DNA from: RGIG7213 sp045124505
Lineage (GTDB): Bacteria > Bacillota > Clostridia > Oscillospirales > CAG-272
Reading direction: 5' to 3'
NCBI GenBank assembly: GCA_045124505.1
Contig: JBGVLZ010000123.1
Location: 1-64,000 of the forward strand
Length of the DNA: 64,000 nucleotides
This document shows, one piece after another, positions 22,068-30,615 of the stretch (its first letter is position 1; every line of letters starts with the position of its first letter). Under the pieces are notes generated by a model. That model was not told where the DNA came from and did no database searches. It saw nothing but the letters and a program-made list of their open reading frames with translations. The translations under genes and the position numbers were made by a program.

Positions 22068-22700
22068 ATGAATAATGATAATGATAAAATAAATTCGGGG
22101 CTTTTATCGTGGCCTGTGATAATTATAGTGTTTTGCTGCTTCTGGCCGTTGGGCTTGGTTCTTCTTATCAAGCGTTTTTCAAGGGATAAAACGGCTGTTG
22201 TCAGGACGTCGCCTACCGTTTTGAAGGTGTTGGGCATCTTCCTGCTTTCTGTCGGTGCACTCGGACTTATCGGGTTTATTTCCGATGCCGATTACGATGT
22301 GGCGGCTATGCTGGTTTGTGTGTTCTTCATTGTCGGCGGTGTTATGCTTTTGCGCAAAGCAAAGCAAACCCAGGTGCAGGCGGATAATATCAAAAGATAC
22401 ATTTCTATTATCGTCAACCACAACGTAAGGGAAATCGATGCGATATCCAAGGCGATGGGAAGACCTTATGATGATGTAAAGTCTGACATTCAGGACCTGA
22501 TAAACAATGACTTTTTGAAAAATGCATATATTAACGAGCAGACAGGCTGTGTGGTTCTGGCATCGGATAATGTAAGGAATGAGGCACAGCCGAAGGCTGA
22601 CCTTCGTCCGAGAGTTGTCACGTGCAAGTGCTGCGGTGCGCACAATACGGTTGTCGGTGAGGTCGGAAAGTGTGAATATTGCGACTCTCCCATACAGTAA
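22068..22700 (+). CDS. Membrane protein with C-terminal zinc ribbon
   Basis: A protein of 210 residues. Two or three hydrophobic helices lie near 12-36 (WPVIIIVFCCFWPLGLVLLI) and 55-100. A ~65-residue helical segment follows (SIIVNHNVREIDAISKAMGR; DDVKSDIQDLINNDFLKNAY) that looks like a winged-helix or PCI-like unit. The protein ends in a zinc ribbon (CKCCGAHNTVVGEVGKCEYC). The same order is known from uncharacterised Firmicutes proteins. ATG 22068 fits the promoter position. Role unknown. Confidence 0.75.
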   Translation: MNNDNDKINSGLLSWPVIIIVFCCFWPLGLVLLIKRFSRDKTAVVRTSPTVLKVLGIFLLSVGALGLIGFISDADYDVAAMLVCVFFIVGGVMLLRKAKQTQVQADNIKRYISIIVNHNVREIDAISKAMGRPYDDVKSDIQDLINNDFLKNAYINEQTGCVVLASDNVRNEAQPKADLRPRVVTCKCCGAHNTVVGEVGKCEYCDSPIQ

Positions 22701-22802
22701 GATAAACAGTTTAAAAGTGCGGTGCGGTAGTATATTTACGAATTTGGCATATACTGTGTTATACGAAAAAATATTAACTGTTTTTGATATTTGGAGAATG
22801 TA

Positions 22803-23576
22803 ATGAAGGAATTTTTTGGATTTGGCGGTTATCAAAGAGAGCCTGAGGGCTTTTTGTCATGGCAGCATTTGCTGTTTGTGTCGTCGCTTATGGTGCTGAT
22901 GATATTATTCTCGGTTATTCTCGGTATAAAAAATAAAAATAAGAGCTATGATGAGAAAAACCGTGTGCTTATATGGAGTGCGGTACTGATAGATGCTTTT
23001 GAAATTTTCAAGATAATTATGCTTTGCATAATATCGGAAAATCCTATGCGCTGGACGTATGAGCTTCCGCTGTTTTTGTGCAGTATTTTGCTTATCGCAA
23101 TGCCGCTTGCCGCATTTTCAAAGGGCAGGCTTCGTGAAGCATCGGTTGATTTTGTGCTGATATTCGGTGTTTTGGGTGCCGTGCTCGGAACGTACGGTGC
23201 GGGAAACAACTATTCGTGTTATCCTGTATTGAGCTTTGACAACGTGATATCAGGCATAACGCACACCCTTTCCGGCTTTGCATCGCTTTACATAGGTATT
23301 TCGGGCATGGCTTCGATGAAAAAGCGTAATATTCCTGTGACATTTGCGGTTTTGCTCGGTTTTGCCGGTGCGGCGGCGATCGCAAATAAAATAATTGATT
23401 ATAACTATATGTTTTTAAGACGAGGCGACGGCACGCCTTACGATATACTTTATTCGCTTGTGGGTGGAAATGCGATACTGTACCCCGTTTGCGTTATAGG
23501 GCTGTTCCTTATATACATACTTGTATTTTACGGTGTTAACCATTTAATAAAAAGAGCGAAAAATAAAAATAATTAA
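22803..23576 (+). CDS. YwaF-like (TIGR02206-type) membrane protein, second copy
   Basis: A protein of 257 residues with about seven membrane helices. It shares the plan of the protein at 16916, with the equivalent family block WTYELPLFLCSILLIAMPLA. The C-terminal part has TPYDILYSLVGGNAILYPVC. TTGGAG at 22791-22796 supplies the ribosome binding site for ATG 22803. The last 50 bp of the gene are duplicated downstream at 23630-23678, separated by a REP-like hairpin. Confidence 0.75.
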   Translation: MKEFFGFGGYQREPEGFLSWQHLLFVSSLMVLMILFSVILGIKNKNKSYDEKNRVLIWSAVLIDAFEIFKIIMLCIISENPMRWTYELPLFLCSILLIAMPLAAFSKGRLREASVDFVLIFGVLGAVLGTYGAGNNYSCYPVLSFDNVISGITHTLSGFASLYIGISGMASMKKRNIPVTFAVLLGFAGAAAIANKIIDYNYMFLRRGDGTPYDILYSLVGGNAILYPVCVIGLFLIYILVFYGVNHLIKRAKNKNN

Positions 23577-23712
23577 GCGAAAATGAGTTAGAAGCGGGGC
23601 GCCGAGGGCGTCGCCCCCTACTTGCATTTTACGGTGTTAACCATTTAATAAAAAGAGTGAAAAATAAAAATAATTAAGTGAGTTTAACGGCGGGAGCGAG
23701 CCCCCGCCCTAC
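23526..23712. repeat. Duplicated gene 3' end with two REP-like hairpins
   Basis: The sequence TTTTACGGTGTTAACC through AAAATAATTAAG at the end of the YwaF-like gene is repeated ~100 bp downstream (23630-23678). A hairpin ending CCCCCTAC (23596-23621) lies after the first copy, and another ending GCCCTAC (23689-23712) after the second. The unit of gene end plus REP-type hairpin thus occurs twice. Confidence 0.8.
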
Positions 23713-23742
23713 ACGAATAAATTGATGTAAATGAGAGGCAAA

Positions 23743-24366
23743 ATGGATAATTTTACGTATGAAAATAATGACAGAGTAACACCGCTTGAAACGTACGAGT
23801 GGGATAACGTCTGGATACAGAGGACGGATGATAAAAAATCGTCCCGTGTGCTTTACATCGGCGATTCCATATCGTGTGCCTTGCGTGTGTTCGGCAACGG
23901 TGTGACGAAGGAAGAAATTTTAATTGACAGCTTCGGCACTTCAAAGGCGATCGATAATGCGTATTTTTGGGATGCACTGCGCTTGTTCAGCCTGCAGGAG
24001 GGACACCGTGATATTGTTTTGTTCAACAATGGGCTTCACGGCTGGCATCTTGACGATGAAAAGGATTATCCTGTTTATTACGAAAGGATGCTTTGCAAGA
24101 TCCTTGATGAATTCAAGGATTCGAAGGTCGTAATAGTGCTGACTACGGCTGTTGCGAAGGAAGAACGCCATGAGCGTGTGAAGGTAAGAAACGGTTTTGT
24201 GAAAGCGATTGCCGGAAAATACGGTCTTGACATTATCGATCTTTATGAAATATCATCTGAAAATATGGATCTTTTGGGTGATGACGGCGTGCATTTTACA
24301 GCTGACGGATATCAGAAGATCTCCGAATATCTTGTAGATGAAATAAGAAAAATTTTAAATAAATGA
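23743..24366 (+). CDS. SGNH/GDSL hydrolase
   Basis: A cytoplasmic protein of 207 residues. SGNH hydrolases are Ser/Asp/His esterases or deacetylases. The nucleophile block is RVLYIGDSISCALRV, the Asn block FNNGLHGWHLDD, and the catalytic Asp-x-x-His GDDGVHFTADGYQKIS. Strong AGAGG before ATG 23743 favours it over ATG 23731. It is followed 11 nt later by another SGNH hydrolase, so the two form an operon. The substrate may be acylated sugars, which is inference only. Confidence 0.85.
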   Translation: MDNFTYENNDRVTPLETYEWDNVWIQRTDDKKSSRVLYIGDSISCALRVFGNGVTKEEILIDSFGTSKAIDNAYFWDALRLFSLQEGHRDIVLFNNGLHGWHLDDEKDYPVYYERMLCKILDEFKDSKVVIVLTTAVAKEERHERVKVRNGFVKAIAGKYGLDIIDLYEISSENMDLLGDDGVHFTADGYQKISEYLVDEIRKILNK

Positions 24367-24377
24367 GGTAGAAAAAA

Positions 24378-24911
24378 ATGAAAATTCTTTTTGTTGGAAA
24401 CAGCCATACGTATAACTGCGATGTACCTTACCGTGTTATGCAGGCGGCAGAAAAAGACGGTGTCACGGTTGAGGCATTTATGAATGCACACGGCGGCTGG
24501 ACGCTTTACGGCCATTCGAAGGAGCCTGACGTACCTTTTAACATTATGTACGGCAAATTCGACTATGTCGTTTTTCAGGAGCATGCACATCCGTTTGACC
24601 ATGACGGCAATATGACATCCGCATGTGAGAAAATGGCGAAGATGTGCCATGATGCAGGCTCAACACCTGTTTATTTCATGGTATGGCCGCAGAAGTGGGA
24701 AAGAGAAAGACAGCCCATCTACACAGAGGGAACAAACCGTGTAGCAGAGCTTACAGGCGGTCTTGTAGCACCTGTCGGCATAAAGCTGTGGGAGGCAATT
24801 GACGCAAATCCCGACGTTGAATATTTTTCACCCGACGGCGGACATTTGTCACCTGAGGGCGCAGACCTTGCAGCAGAGATAATCTGGAACACGATAAAGA
24901 ACAATAAATAA
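24378..24911 (+). CDS. SGNH-like hydrolase (DUF4886-like)
   Basis: A cytoplasmic protein of 177 residues. It opens with KILFVGNSHTYNCDVPY, where GNSHT replaces the usual GDS and supplies the nucleophilic Ser. YVVFQEHAHPFDHDG forms the third block, and FSPDGGHLSPEGADLAA the catalytic Asp-x-x-His. This variant resembles the DUF4886/SGNH group often found in polysaccharide-use loci. It is co-transcribed with the hydrolase at 23743. No transporter or polysaccharide lyase is adjacent. Confidence 0.82.
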   Translation: MKILFVGNSHTYNCDVPYRVMQAAEKDGVTVEAFMNAHGGWTLYGHSKEPDVPFNIMYGKFDYVVFQEHAHPFDHDGNMTSACEKMAKMCHDAGSTPVYFMVWPQKWERERQPIYTEGTNRVAELTGGLVAPVGIKLWEAIDANPDVEYFSPDGGHLSPEGADLAAEIIWNTIKNNK

Positions 24912-24913
24912 TC

Positions 24914-24939
24914 GTATGGGCGTGCATGCACGCCCATAC
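24914..24939. repeat. Perfect 26-bp palindrome (REP-like variant)
   Basis: Arms GTATGGGCGTGCA/TGCACGCCCATAC, without a loop. The edge reads GTATGGG rather than GTAGGGG. Its position after the SGNH operon allows a role in 3'-end protection or termination. Confidence 0.65.
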
Positions 24940-25036
24940 AAATCACGTTATGTAAAACATCCCGTACCTGAATGAACGAAAATGGGAATAATCGAACGAA
25001 TGTTTTATATTAGTTCGAGAAATTCCAAATTCTGTA

Positions 25037-25065
25037 TTGACAAAATAGCAAAAATATGGTATAAT
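25037..25065 (+). promoter_or_regulatory. Consensus promoter of the virion operon
   Basis: TTGACA (25037-25042), a 17-bp spacer and TATAAT (25060-25065): a perfect sigma-A consensus. The leader is ~95 nt and contains CAGTTCGGAACAGGTGACTG, a possible hairpin. No operator-like repeat and no repressor gene is adjacent. Confidence 0.8.
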
Positions 25066-25166
25066 ACGCACATCAGTTCGGAACAGGTGACTGTTCGGCT
25101 GAAACAATGTGCGATGATTATACCATTTTTTCTTTTATTTTCTCTGACTTCATAAGGAGGTTTACG

Positions 25167-25403
25167 ATGTGCGAATACTGTTATTCGTCACCGCATCTCA
25201 GGGGTTGCCCTGCAGGTGGTGACGACGGTGAAAAATATGCGAACAAATGTTCGTATTGTGGCGGAAGTTTTCAAGACGGTGAAGGGATCGTTGTCGGAAC
25301 GGAAGCCTATTGTGATGACTGTATCGGCGATTTCGACCTTGACGATGTTTTGCAGATCTTAGGTCACAACAGTGCAAAGGAGCTTTTAAGAGAGCTTGTA
25401 TAG
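25167..25403 (+). CDS. Cys-rich zinc-binding small protein heading the virion operon
   Basis: A protein of 78 residues. Metal-ligand-type cysteines are paired: MCEYC, then KCSYCGG (28-31) and YCDDC (48-51), with Cys14 between. This suggests a LIM- or treble-clef-like zinc fold. The tail (FDLDDVLQILGHNSAKELLR) is helical. AAGGAGG is ideally spaced before ATG 25167. It lies 11 nt before the terminase small subunit gene, behind the same promoter, so it is probably made with the phage proteins. It may be a regulator or packaging accessory; this is unproved. Confidence 0.7.
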   Translation: MCEYCYSSPHLRGCPAGGDDGEKYANKCSYCGGSFQDGEGIVVGTEAYCDDCIGDFDLDDVLQILGHNSAKELLRELV

Positions 25404-25414
25404 AAAGGAATACC

Positions 25415-25750
25415 TTGAAAAATATAACTAACGGAAAACGATTTTTACAGTCAATAGAAAAATATACGGAGGCGTGCGATGAAAACGAGCGTCTTCCCAA
25501 CCTTGCGGGATATCTGCGATTTATGGGAATGACGGAGGAGGAATATACTGTGCTTTGCGAAAAGTTCCCGAAGCAATCACAACTTGCACGCTCCGTTTTT
25601 GAGGACGAGGCACTCAATTCGGGGACGAAAAAAATATCAGCATCCGTGCTTAATCTTTACCTTAAAAGCCGTTTCGGTTACGGCGGTGAAGAAAAGCATG
25701 ACGATGACGGAATTCTGAACGTCGTGTGCGAGCACGGCGACGGCGAATGA
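25415..25750 (+). CDS. Terminase small subunit-like protein
   Basis: A protein of 111 residues starting at TTG 25415 after GAAAGGAA. Its place directly before the large terminase, its size, and the helical DNA-binding-like pattern (GYLRFMGMTEEEYTVLCEKF; VFEDEALNSGTKKISASVLN; LYLKSRFGYG) fit a small terminase/gp3-type DNA-recognition subunit. The LYLKSRFGY motif is seen at the C-terminus of such proteins. It overlaps the large subunit gene by 4 nt (ATGA), so translation is probably coupled. Confidence 0.75.
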   Translation: MKNITNGKRFLQSIEKYTEACDENERLPNLAGYLRFMGMTEEEYTVLCEKFPKQSQLARSVFEDEALNSGTKKISASVLNLYLKSRFGYGGEEKHDDDGILNVVCEHGDGE

Positions 25751-27066
25751 AAACTCTTTATTTAAAGGGTGTTCCGAATAAAAAGCAGGAGCTGTTTTTC
25801 TCATCAAAAGCCAAATATACCGCCTACGGCGGTGCAAGGGGAGGCGGTAAAAGCTGGGCGCTTCGGCGTAAGCTTGTGCTTTTGTGTCTGCGGTATGCGG
25901 GGATAAAATGCCTTATAATCAGGCGTAGCTTTCCTGAGCTTCAGTATAACCACATACTGCCCTTGCGTGCGGAGCTTGGGGGTGCGGTGAGATATTCGGA
26001 GTCGGGGAAGTGCTTTAATTTTCCCAACGGCTCCGTTTTAAAGCTCGGATATATGGCTGATGACGGCGACACGCTTCAATATCAGGGGCAGGAATATGAC
26101 ATAATTGCCCTTGATGAGGCAACACAGCTTACCGAATACCGATTTTCAGCCCTTAAAGCGTGCTTGCGAGGTGCGAATGGATATCCCAAACGCATGTATC
26201 TTTCGTGCAATCCCGGCGGTGTCGGACACGCATGGGTGAAAAGGCTGTTTATTGACAGGATATACCGTGACGGGGAGCGTGCGGAGGATTACGCATTTAT
26301 CCAAGCCACGGCTTACGATAATACAGTACTGATGGAGCGTGACGGCGAATACATAGAAAGACTCAAATCTTTGCCGCGTGAGCTTCGTGCGGCATGGCTT
26401 GACGGCAGATGGGACCTTTTTGAAGGACAGTTTTTCTCCGAAATATCGGAGGATTCCCACGTTGTTGAGCCGTTTGAGCAAAGCCGCCGTGTGCGCCGCA
26501 TAGGCGGACTTGATTACGGCTTTGACATGCTTGCGTTTGTGGTGCTTACAGCCGATGAAAACGGATACGTTTATGTTGAACGTGAATATGCAGAGCCTAA
26601 TCTGACCTTGTCCGAGGCAGGGGAGAAGATAGCGGGGCTTTGCAGTGATATAAATATCGATTATATTGCCGCTTCTCCCGATCTGTGGAACAGACGGCAG
26701 GACAGCGGGCTTTCGGGATTTGAAATAATGATGGCGGTGCACGGAATGCCGACGCTTATAAAAGCGGACAACAGGCGCATTCCCGGCTGGCGTGCGCTGC
26801 GTGAATATCTTAAAAGGGGGCAGGACGGTGTGCCGAAGATGAGATTTTTTTCAACCTGCCCTGAAACGGTGCGGTGTCTTTCCTCGCTTACGTACGATAA
26901 GACGAAAACGGAGGATGCCGCCGAAACTCCTCACGAAATAACGCATCTGCCAGAGGCACTGCGGTATGCGGTGATGTCGAGAATACAGTCCGCCGAGCGT
27001 GATGAGGAGATATACAATATGAGAAAAAGACGTTATGAAAACAGAAACAGTCTGATAAATTACTGA
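25747..27066 (+). CDS. Phage terminase large subunit
   Basis: A protein of 439 residues, the motor that cuts and pumps DNA into the capsid. The ATPase domain has Walker A GGARGGGKS (28-36) and Walker B YDIIALDEA (117-125), with coupling motif LSCNPGG (~152-158). The nuclease domain shows RuvC-like acidic positions GLDYGFD (Asp256) and AASPDLW (Asp312). The third position, usually Asp in an H-x-x-D-ALRYA block, is Glu403 in THLPEALRYA. The ATG overlaps the small-subunit stop. Length and order are normal, so the gene looks intact. Confidence 0.93.
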   Translation: MKTLYLKGVPNKKQELFFSSKAKYTAYGGARGGGKSWALRRKLVLLCLRYAGIKCLIIRRSFPELQYNHILPLRAELGGAVRYSESGKCFNFPNGSVLKLGYMADDGDTLQYQGQEYDIIALDEATQLTEYRFSALKACLRGANGYPKRMYLSCNPGGVGHAWVKRLFIDRIYRDGERAEDYAFIQATAYDNTVLMERDGEYIERLKSLPRELRAAWLDGRWDLFEGQFFSEISEDSHVVEPFEQSRRVRRIGGLDYGFDMLAFVVLTADENGYVYVEREYAEPNLTLSEAGEKIAGLCSDINIDYIAASPDLWNRRQDSGLSGFEIMMAVHGMPTLIKADNRRIPGWRALREYLKRGQDGVPKMRFFSTCPETVRCLSSLTYDKTKTEDAAETPHEITHLPEALRYAVMSRIQSAERDEEIYNMRKRRYENRNSLINY

Positions 27067-27080
27067 CTTTCAGGAGGTAT

Positions 27081-28655
27081 ATGGAAACTAAAACGAAGGC
27101 TTGGGAGCAATACGAGGCAGGTGTTGAATACAAAAGGCGCATAGGTCTTTATACAGCCGTGCGTGAGAACGAGCGTTTTTACAGAGGCGAACAGTGGGAG
27201 GGAGTAAACTCCAACGGCTTGCCGAAGCCCGTTTTCAACATCATAAAGCGTATTGTTTCATATATGATAAGTACCGCCGCATCACAGCCGATAAGTGTCA
27301 GCTACAGCGACGATTCCTTGAATGTTGTGGGCAGTGAAAAGCTCAAAAATCAGATATCTGACGGTATTGAGCTGCTTAACAAAAACGTATCGTACCGCCT
27401 TGACAAGGATAAGATAGAAGCCCTTGTCAGAGGTGCTATGCTTGATGCGGCTTTGTCGGGCGACGGTATTTTTTACACCTTTTGGGATCCCGATGTCAAA
27501 ACGGGGCAGATGTACACGGGCGATATAAAAACGGTTCTGTGCGACAACACCGACCTTTTTGTGTCAAACGTGAACAGCCGTGATATTCAAAGGCAGGATT
27601 ACGTGATGCTTAAAGGGCGTGATACTGTTGAGCATCTGAAAAAGGAAGCGATATCATTCGGTATTTCGCAAAGCGATGCCGATAAAATATGTGCTGATGA
27701 TGCCACGGGCACGGGTGCGGGCGACCTTTTCGACGTTGAAAGCGAAAAGGATGAATACGCTACGTTTCTTATAAAATTCATCCGTGACGAGGACGGCTTT
27801 GTGATGTGGGAAAAAGCAACGCAGAGCGTTGTTATAAGACGCTGTAAAACGAAGATGAAAAGATATCCCATAGCATACTTTTCGTGGGAAAACGCAAAAG
27901 GCTCTTTTATCGGAAATTCACCTGTGACGGCTCTCATTCCCAATCAGAAATATATAAACAAGGCATATGCGATGGTTATGAAGCATATGACGGACACCGC
28001 ATTTTCAAAGGTCATTTATGACAAGACTCTCATTCCCGAATGGACGAATGAGGTAGGTGAGGCTGTCGGTGTCAAGGGCGGCGACGTAAGAGAAGCCGCC
28101 GTTGCCCTCGGTGTGGGCAACATGCAAAGCGGTTTTCTTGATGTTATCAATCTGACGATGATGCATACAAAGGAGCTTATGGGTGCGACCGATGCCGCCC
28201 TCGGTGAGGTCAATCCCGATAATACTTCGGCAATTCTTGCCCTGCAGGAATCGTCAAACATGCCGCTTGAAAATATAAGGCAGAATCTTTATGCCTGCAT
28301 TGAGGATCTTGCCCTCAACTGGGCGGAGATGATGTTTGAATATTATCCGCCGGGCAGGCTTTTGCCCTACTTTGACGGTGATGAAAGCAAAAGCGGAGAG
28401 ATGCCCGATTACGAGGTATTCAAAAACTCCGTTATACGTGCCCGTGTAGACGTAGGCGCGGGCACAAAATACTCTCAGATAGTTGCGGTAAATACCCTTG
28501 ATAAGCTGCTTTCGGGCGGATTTATCGGTATTGAGGATTATCTGCAAAGACTTCCCGACGGAATAATTGCCGATAAAAAGGGACTTATCGAAAAGGCGCT
28601 GGCTCACCGTGAAAAAAGTGCGGAAGAACAGGCGGAGGTGATTGAAAATGGCTGA
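27081..28655 (+). CDS. Phage portal protein
   Basis: A protein of 524 residues. The portal forms the dodecameric DNA entry channel of the capsid. ENERFYRGEQWEGVNSNGLP then KPVFNIIKRIVSYM is the typical portal start. NQKYINKAYAMVMKHMTDTA, QSGFLDVINLTMMHTKELMG and the long C-terminal helix (LLSGGFIGIEDYLQRLPDGI; KKGLIEKALAHREKSAEEQA) also fit, most like P22-type portals. AGGAGG precedes ATG 27081. The 3' end overlaps the next gene by 8 nt. Confidence 0.88.
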   Translation: METKTKAWEQYEAGVEYKRRIGLYTAVRENERFYRGEQWEGVNSNGLPKPVFNIIKRIVSYMISTAASQPISVSYSDDSLNVVGSEKLKNQISDGIELLNKNVSYRLDKDKIEALVRGAMLDAALSGDGIFYTFWDPDVKTGQMYTGDIKTVLCDNTDLFVSNVNSRDIQRQDYVMLKGRDTVEHLKKEAISFGISQSDADKICADDATGTGAGDLFDVESEKDEYATFLIKFIRDEDGFVMWEKATQSVVIRRCKTKMKRYPIAYFSWENAKGSFIGNSPVTALIPNQKYINKAYAMVMKHMTDTAFSKVIYDKTLIPEWTNEVGEAVGVKGGDVREAAVALGVGNMQSGFLDVINLTMMHTKELMGATDAALGEVNPDNTSAILALQESSNMPLENIRQNLYACIEDLALNWAEMMFEYYPPGRLLPYFDGDESKSGEMPDYEVFKNSVIRARVDVGAGTKYSQIVAVNTLDKLLSGGFIGIEDYLQRLPDGIIADKKGLIEKALAHREKSAEEQAEVIENG

Positions 28656-28980
28656 AAATGAGCGTTTTAACCTTGAAACCGAGGAGTTCTTTGAAAGCTT
28701 TCCCGATGTCGATCTTGACAGTGTCAAGGACAGCGTATGGGAAAGAGTGAAAAAGGGCGAAAACCTCACCGCTGTTTACAAGGAGGCAAGAAAAGCCGAG
28801 GCGGATGCCGAAAGATATAACGAAAAAAACAGGATGGCATCGACGGGCTTTGTAGGTTCACCGTCACGCCAAAGCGGTGTTTACAACGAGCGTGACGTGC
28901 GTGCGATGACACCGAAGCAGGTGCGTGATGATTATGATAATATCATAAAAAGCATGGGCAGTAAGGGGTTTTTCAGGTAA
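28648..28980 (+). CDS. Putative phage scaffold-like protein
   Basis: A protein of 110 residues, highly charged and helical in its first half (DSVWERVKKGENLTAVYKEA then RKAEADAERYNEKN). It ends in a short conserved-looking tail (MTPKQVRDDYDNIIKSMGSK). Its place between portal and coat, small size and composition suggest a capsid scaffold or internal protein, but no family motif proves it. GGAGGTG gives 8-nt spacing to ATG 28648, and the start overlaps the portal gene. It is followed by a 387-nt gap filled with REP-like palindromes. Confidence 0.65.
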   Translation: MAENERFNLETEEFFESFPDVDLDSVKDSVWERVKKGENLTAVYKEARKAEADAERYNEKNRMASTGFVGSPSRQSGVYNERDVRAMTPKQVRDDYDNIIKSMGSKGFFR

Positions 28981-29038
28981 GAGATAAGGGGTGCCGTGGG
29001 GGAAATGACACATCATCCGTCCGGAAGGCGTTTAATGC

Positions 29039-29292
29039 GGACGTGCGATGCACGCCCATATGGTCTGTATATTCGGGGTGGTGCCTGTAGGGGCGGATTC
29101 CATATCCGCCCGTTTCAAACCCATTTAATCTGACACCTCATCCGTCAGGCTTCGCCTGCCACCTTCCCCCGCTGGGGAAGGCGTTTAATGCGGACGTGCG
29201 ATGCACGCCCCTACGGAAGGCGTTTAATTCGGGTCATTCGTGAATGACCCCTACGGAAGGTGTTCAATGCGGACGTGCGATGCACGCCCTGC
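29039..29292. repeat. Cluster of REP-like palindromes inside the head operon
   Basis: At least five hairpins: 29039-29057 (GGACGTGCGATGCACGCCC), 29087-29111 (starts GTAGGGGCGGAT), 29192-29214, 29231-29254 (both end CCCCTAC) and 29271-29292. Between them are CAGGCTTCGCCTG and CTTCCCCgctGGGGAAG. They lie between the scaffold-like and coat genes; neighbouring genes in the operon are otherwise almost touching. Confidence 0.8.
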
Positions 29293-29367
29293 GGATAAAA
29301 TGGGATAACACCCAATTACTGCGAATTGAAATTACAATACAAAAAAGAAAGGAAAAATTAAATAAAT

Positions 29368-30219
29368 ATGGCTATTACACAGTTTATACCCACAGTGTGG
29401 AGTGAAACACTTTACAGACAGCTTGATAAAGAATATATTGCAGTTAACAACTGCTCACGTGAATTTGAAGGCGATATAAAAAATATGGGCGATACGGTCA
29501 AGATCATCGGTCTTAATCCCATATCTGTATTCGATTATACGAAAAATATGGATATGTCTGCACCGAGCGAAATATCCGACCATCTCCGTATGCTTACCAT
29601 CGACCGTGCAAAGGCGTTCAATTTCGTCATTGACGACATTGAAATGGCACAGACATCTCCCGTAATTATGAAAGAAGCTATGCGTGTAGCCGCAAATGCA
29701 CTTTCCAACGAGGCGGACAAGTACATTTATTCATTGTATGCCGCTGTTCCTTCGGCGAATGTCATTTCTGCGTCAGATCTGAAGTCTGACGGTGTGCTTG
29801 ACCTTTTGCTCGGCGCACAGAAGATGCTTCTTGAAAAGAACGTCCCCGGCAACGCTGAGATCGTTCTTGAGGTTCCCCCTGCGGTTGCGGCGAAGATCAT
29901 CAAGGCGAAGATCATTCACGGTACATCAAACGAGGAGGAGCTTGACAAGGGTTGTATCGGTAAGTTCCTCGGCTTCAAAATTTACGTATCCAACAATATC
30001 GTATCAAAGACTGAAAATTCCAAGACATATTACAAGTGCTTTGCAAGAACAAAGCGTGCAATTGCCTTCGCTGAGCAGATAAACGAGGTTGAGGCTTACC
30101 GCCCCGAAAGACGTTTTGCCGATGCTGTAAAGGGACTTCACCTTTACGGTGCAAAGATCGTTTATCCCGATGAAATACTCGTTATCAACGCAAGTGTTGC
30201 GGATGAAACAGGCGCATAA
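29368..30219 (+). CDS. Phage major capsid (coat) protein
   Basis: A protein of 283 residues. The sequence resembles P22-type/HK97-fold coat proteins: FIPTVWSETLYRQLDKEYIA, GDIKNMGDTVKIIGL, a long spine-like helix region (MKEAMRVAANALSNEADKYI) and ILEV-type A-domain strands (NAEIVLEVPPAVAAKIIKAK; FLGFKIYVSNNI). The C-terminal block is RRFADAVKGLHLYGAKIVYP. AAAGGAAAAA lies before ATG 29368. The next gene overlaps its stop (TAATG). Confidence 0.88.
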   Translation: MAITQFIPTVWSETLYRQLDKEYIAVNNCSREFEGDIKNMGDTVKIIGLNPISVFDYTKNMDMSAPSEISDHLRMLTIDRAKAFNFVIDDIEMAQTSPVIMKEAMRVAANALSNEADKYIYSLYAAVPSANVISASDLKSDGVLDLLLGAQKMLLEKNVPGNAEIVLEVPPAVAAKIIKAKIIHGTSNEEELDKGCIGKFLGFKIYVSNNIVSKTENSKTYYKCFARTKRAIAFAEQINEVEAYRPERRFADAVKGLHLYGAKIVYPDEILVINASVADETGA

Positions 30220-30605
30220 TGAAATGTAATGACGTTTTTGATCTGACCGCATCGTATATCGGTGAGGACAGAAATGCAGTTGATTTTTCAGAGCTTGGGC
30301 GGCGACTGCCGCCTATGCTCGGCGCTGTGATAACGGAGCACATTCCGCTTGATAAAATACTTACAGACGGTGTGACGCCGTACCCCGCAATGGGTGAAAT
30401 ACGTGACGGGGAGGATGTTTTTCCGCTGTGTGACGAGTGTGCTGTTTTATGCGCCCTGCGTCTTGGTATGCTGCTTATTGCCGATGAAAATCCCGCACTC
30501 GGTGCGTTTTTATCAGCTGAATATACAAGGATGAAAGCCGCCACACTTTCAGGTGTAAGCGGTGACATTGAAAGCATAAAGGACGTATATCCCGGACTTG
30601 TTTAA
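30219..30605 (+). CDS. Putative head completion/connector protein
   Basis: A protein of 128 residues, located directly after the coat gene with a TAATG overlap. It is acidic and helical, with segments LGRRLPPMLGAVITEHIPLD, LCDECAVLCALRLGMLLIAD and FLSAEYTRMKAATLSGVSGD. Position and size match the head-tail connector/gp4-like proteins of short-tailed phages, but no diagnostic motif was seen. AAGGAGG downstream belongs to the next gene. Confidence 0.65.
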   Translation: MKCNDVFDLTASYIGEDRNAVDFSELGRRLPPMLGAVITEHIPLDKILTDGVTPYPAMGEIRDGEDVFPLCDECAVLCALRLGMLLIADENPALGAFLSAEYTRMKAATLSGVSGDIESIKDVYPGLV

Positions 30606-30615
30606 GGAGGTATTT

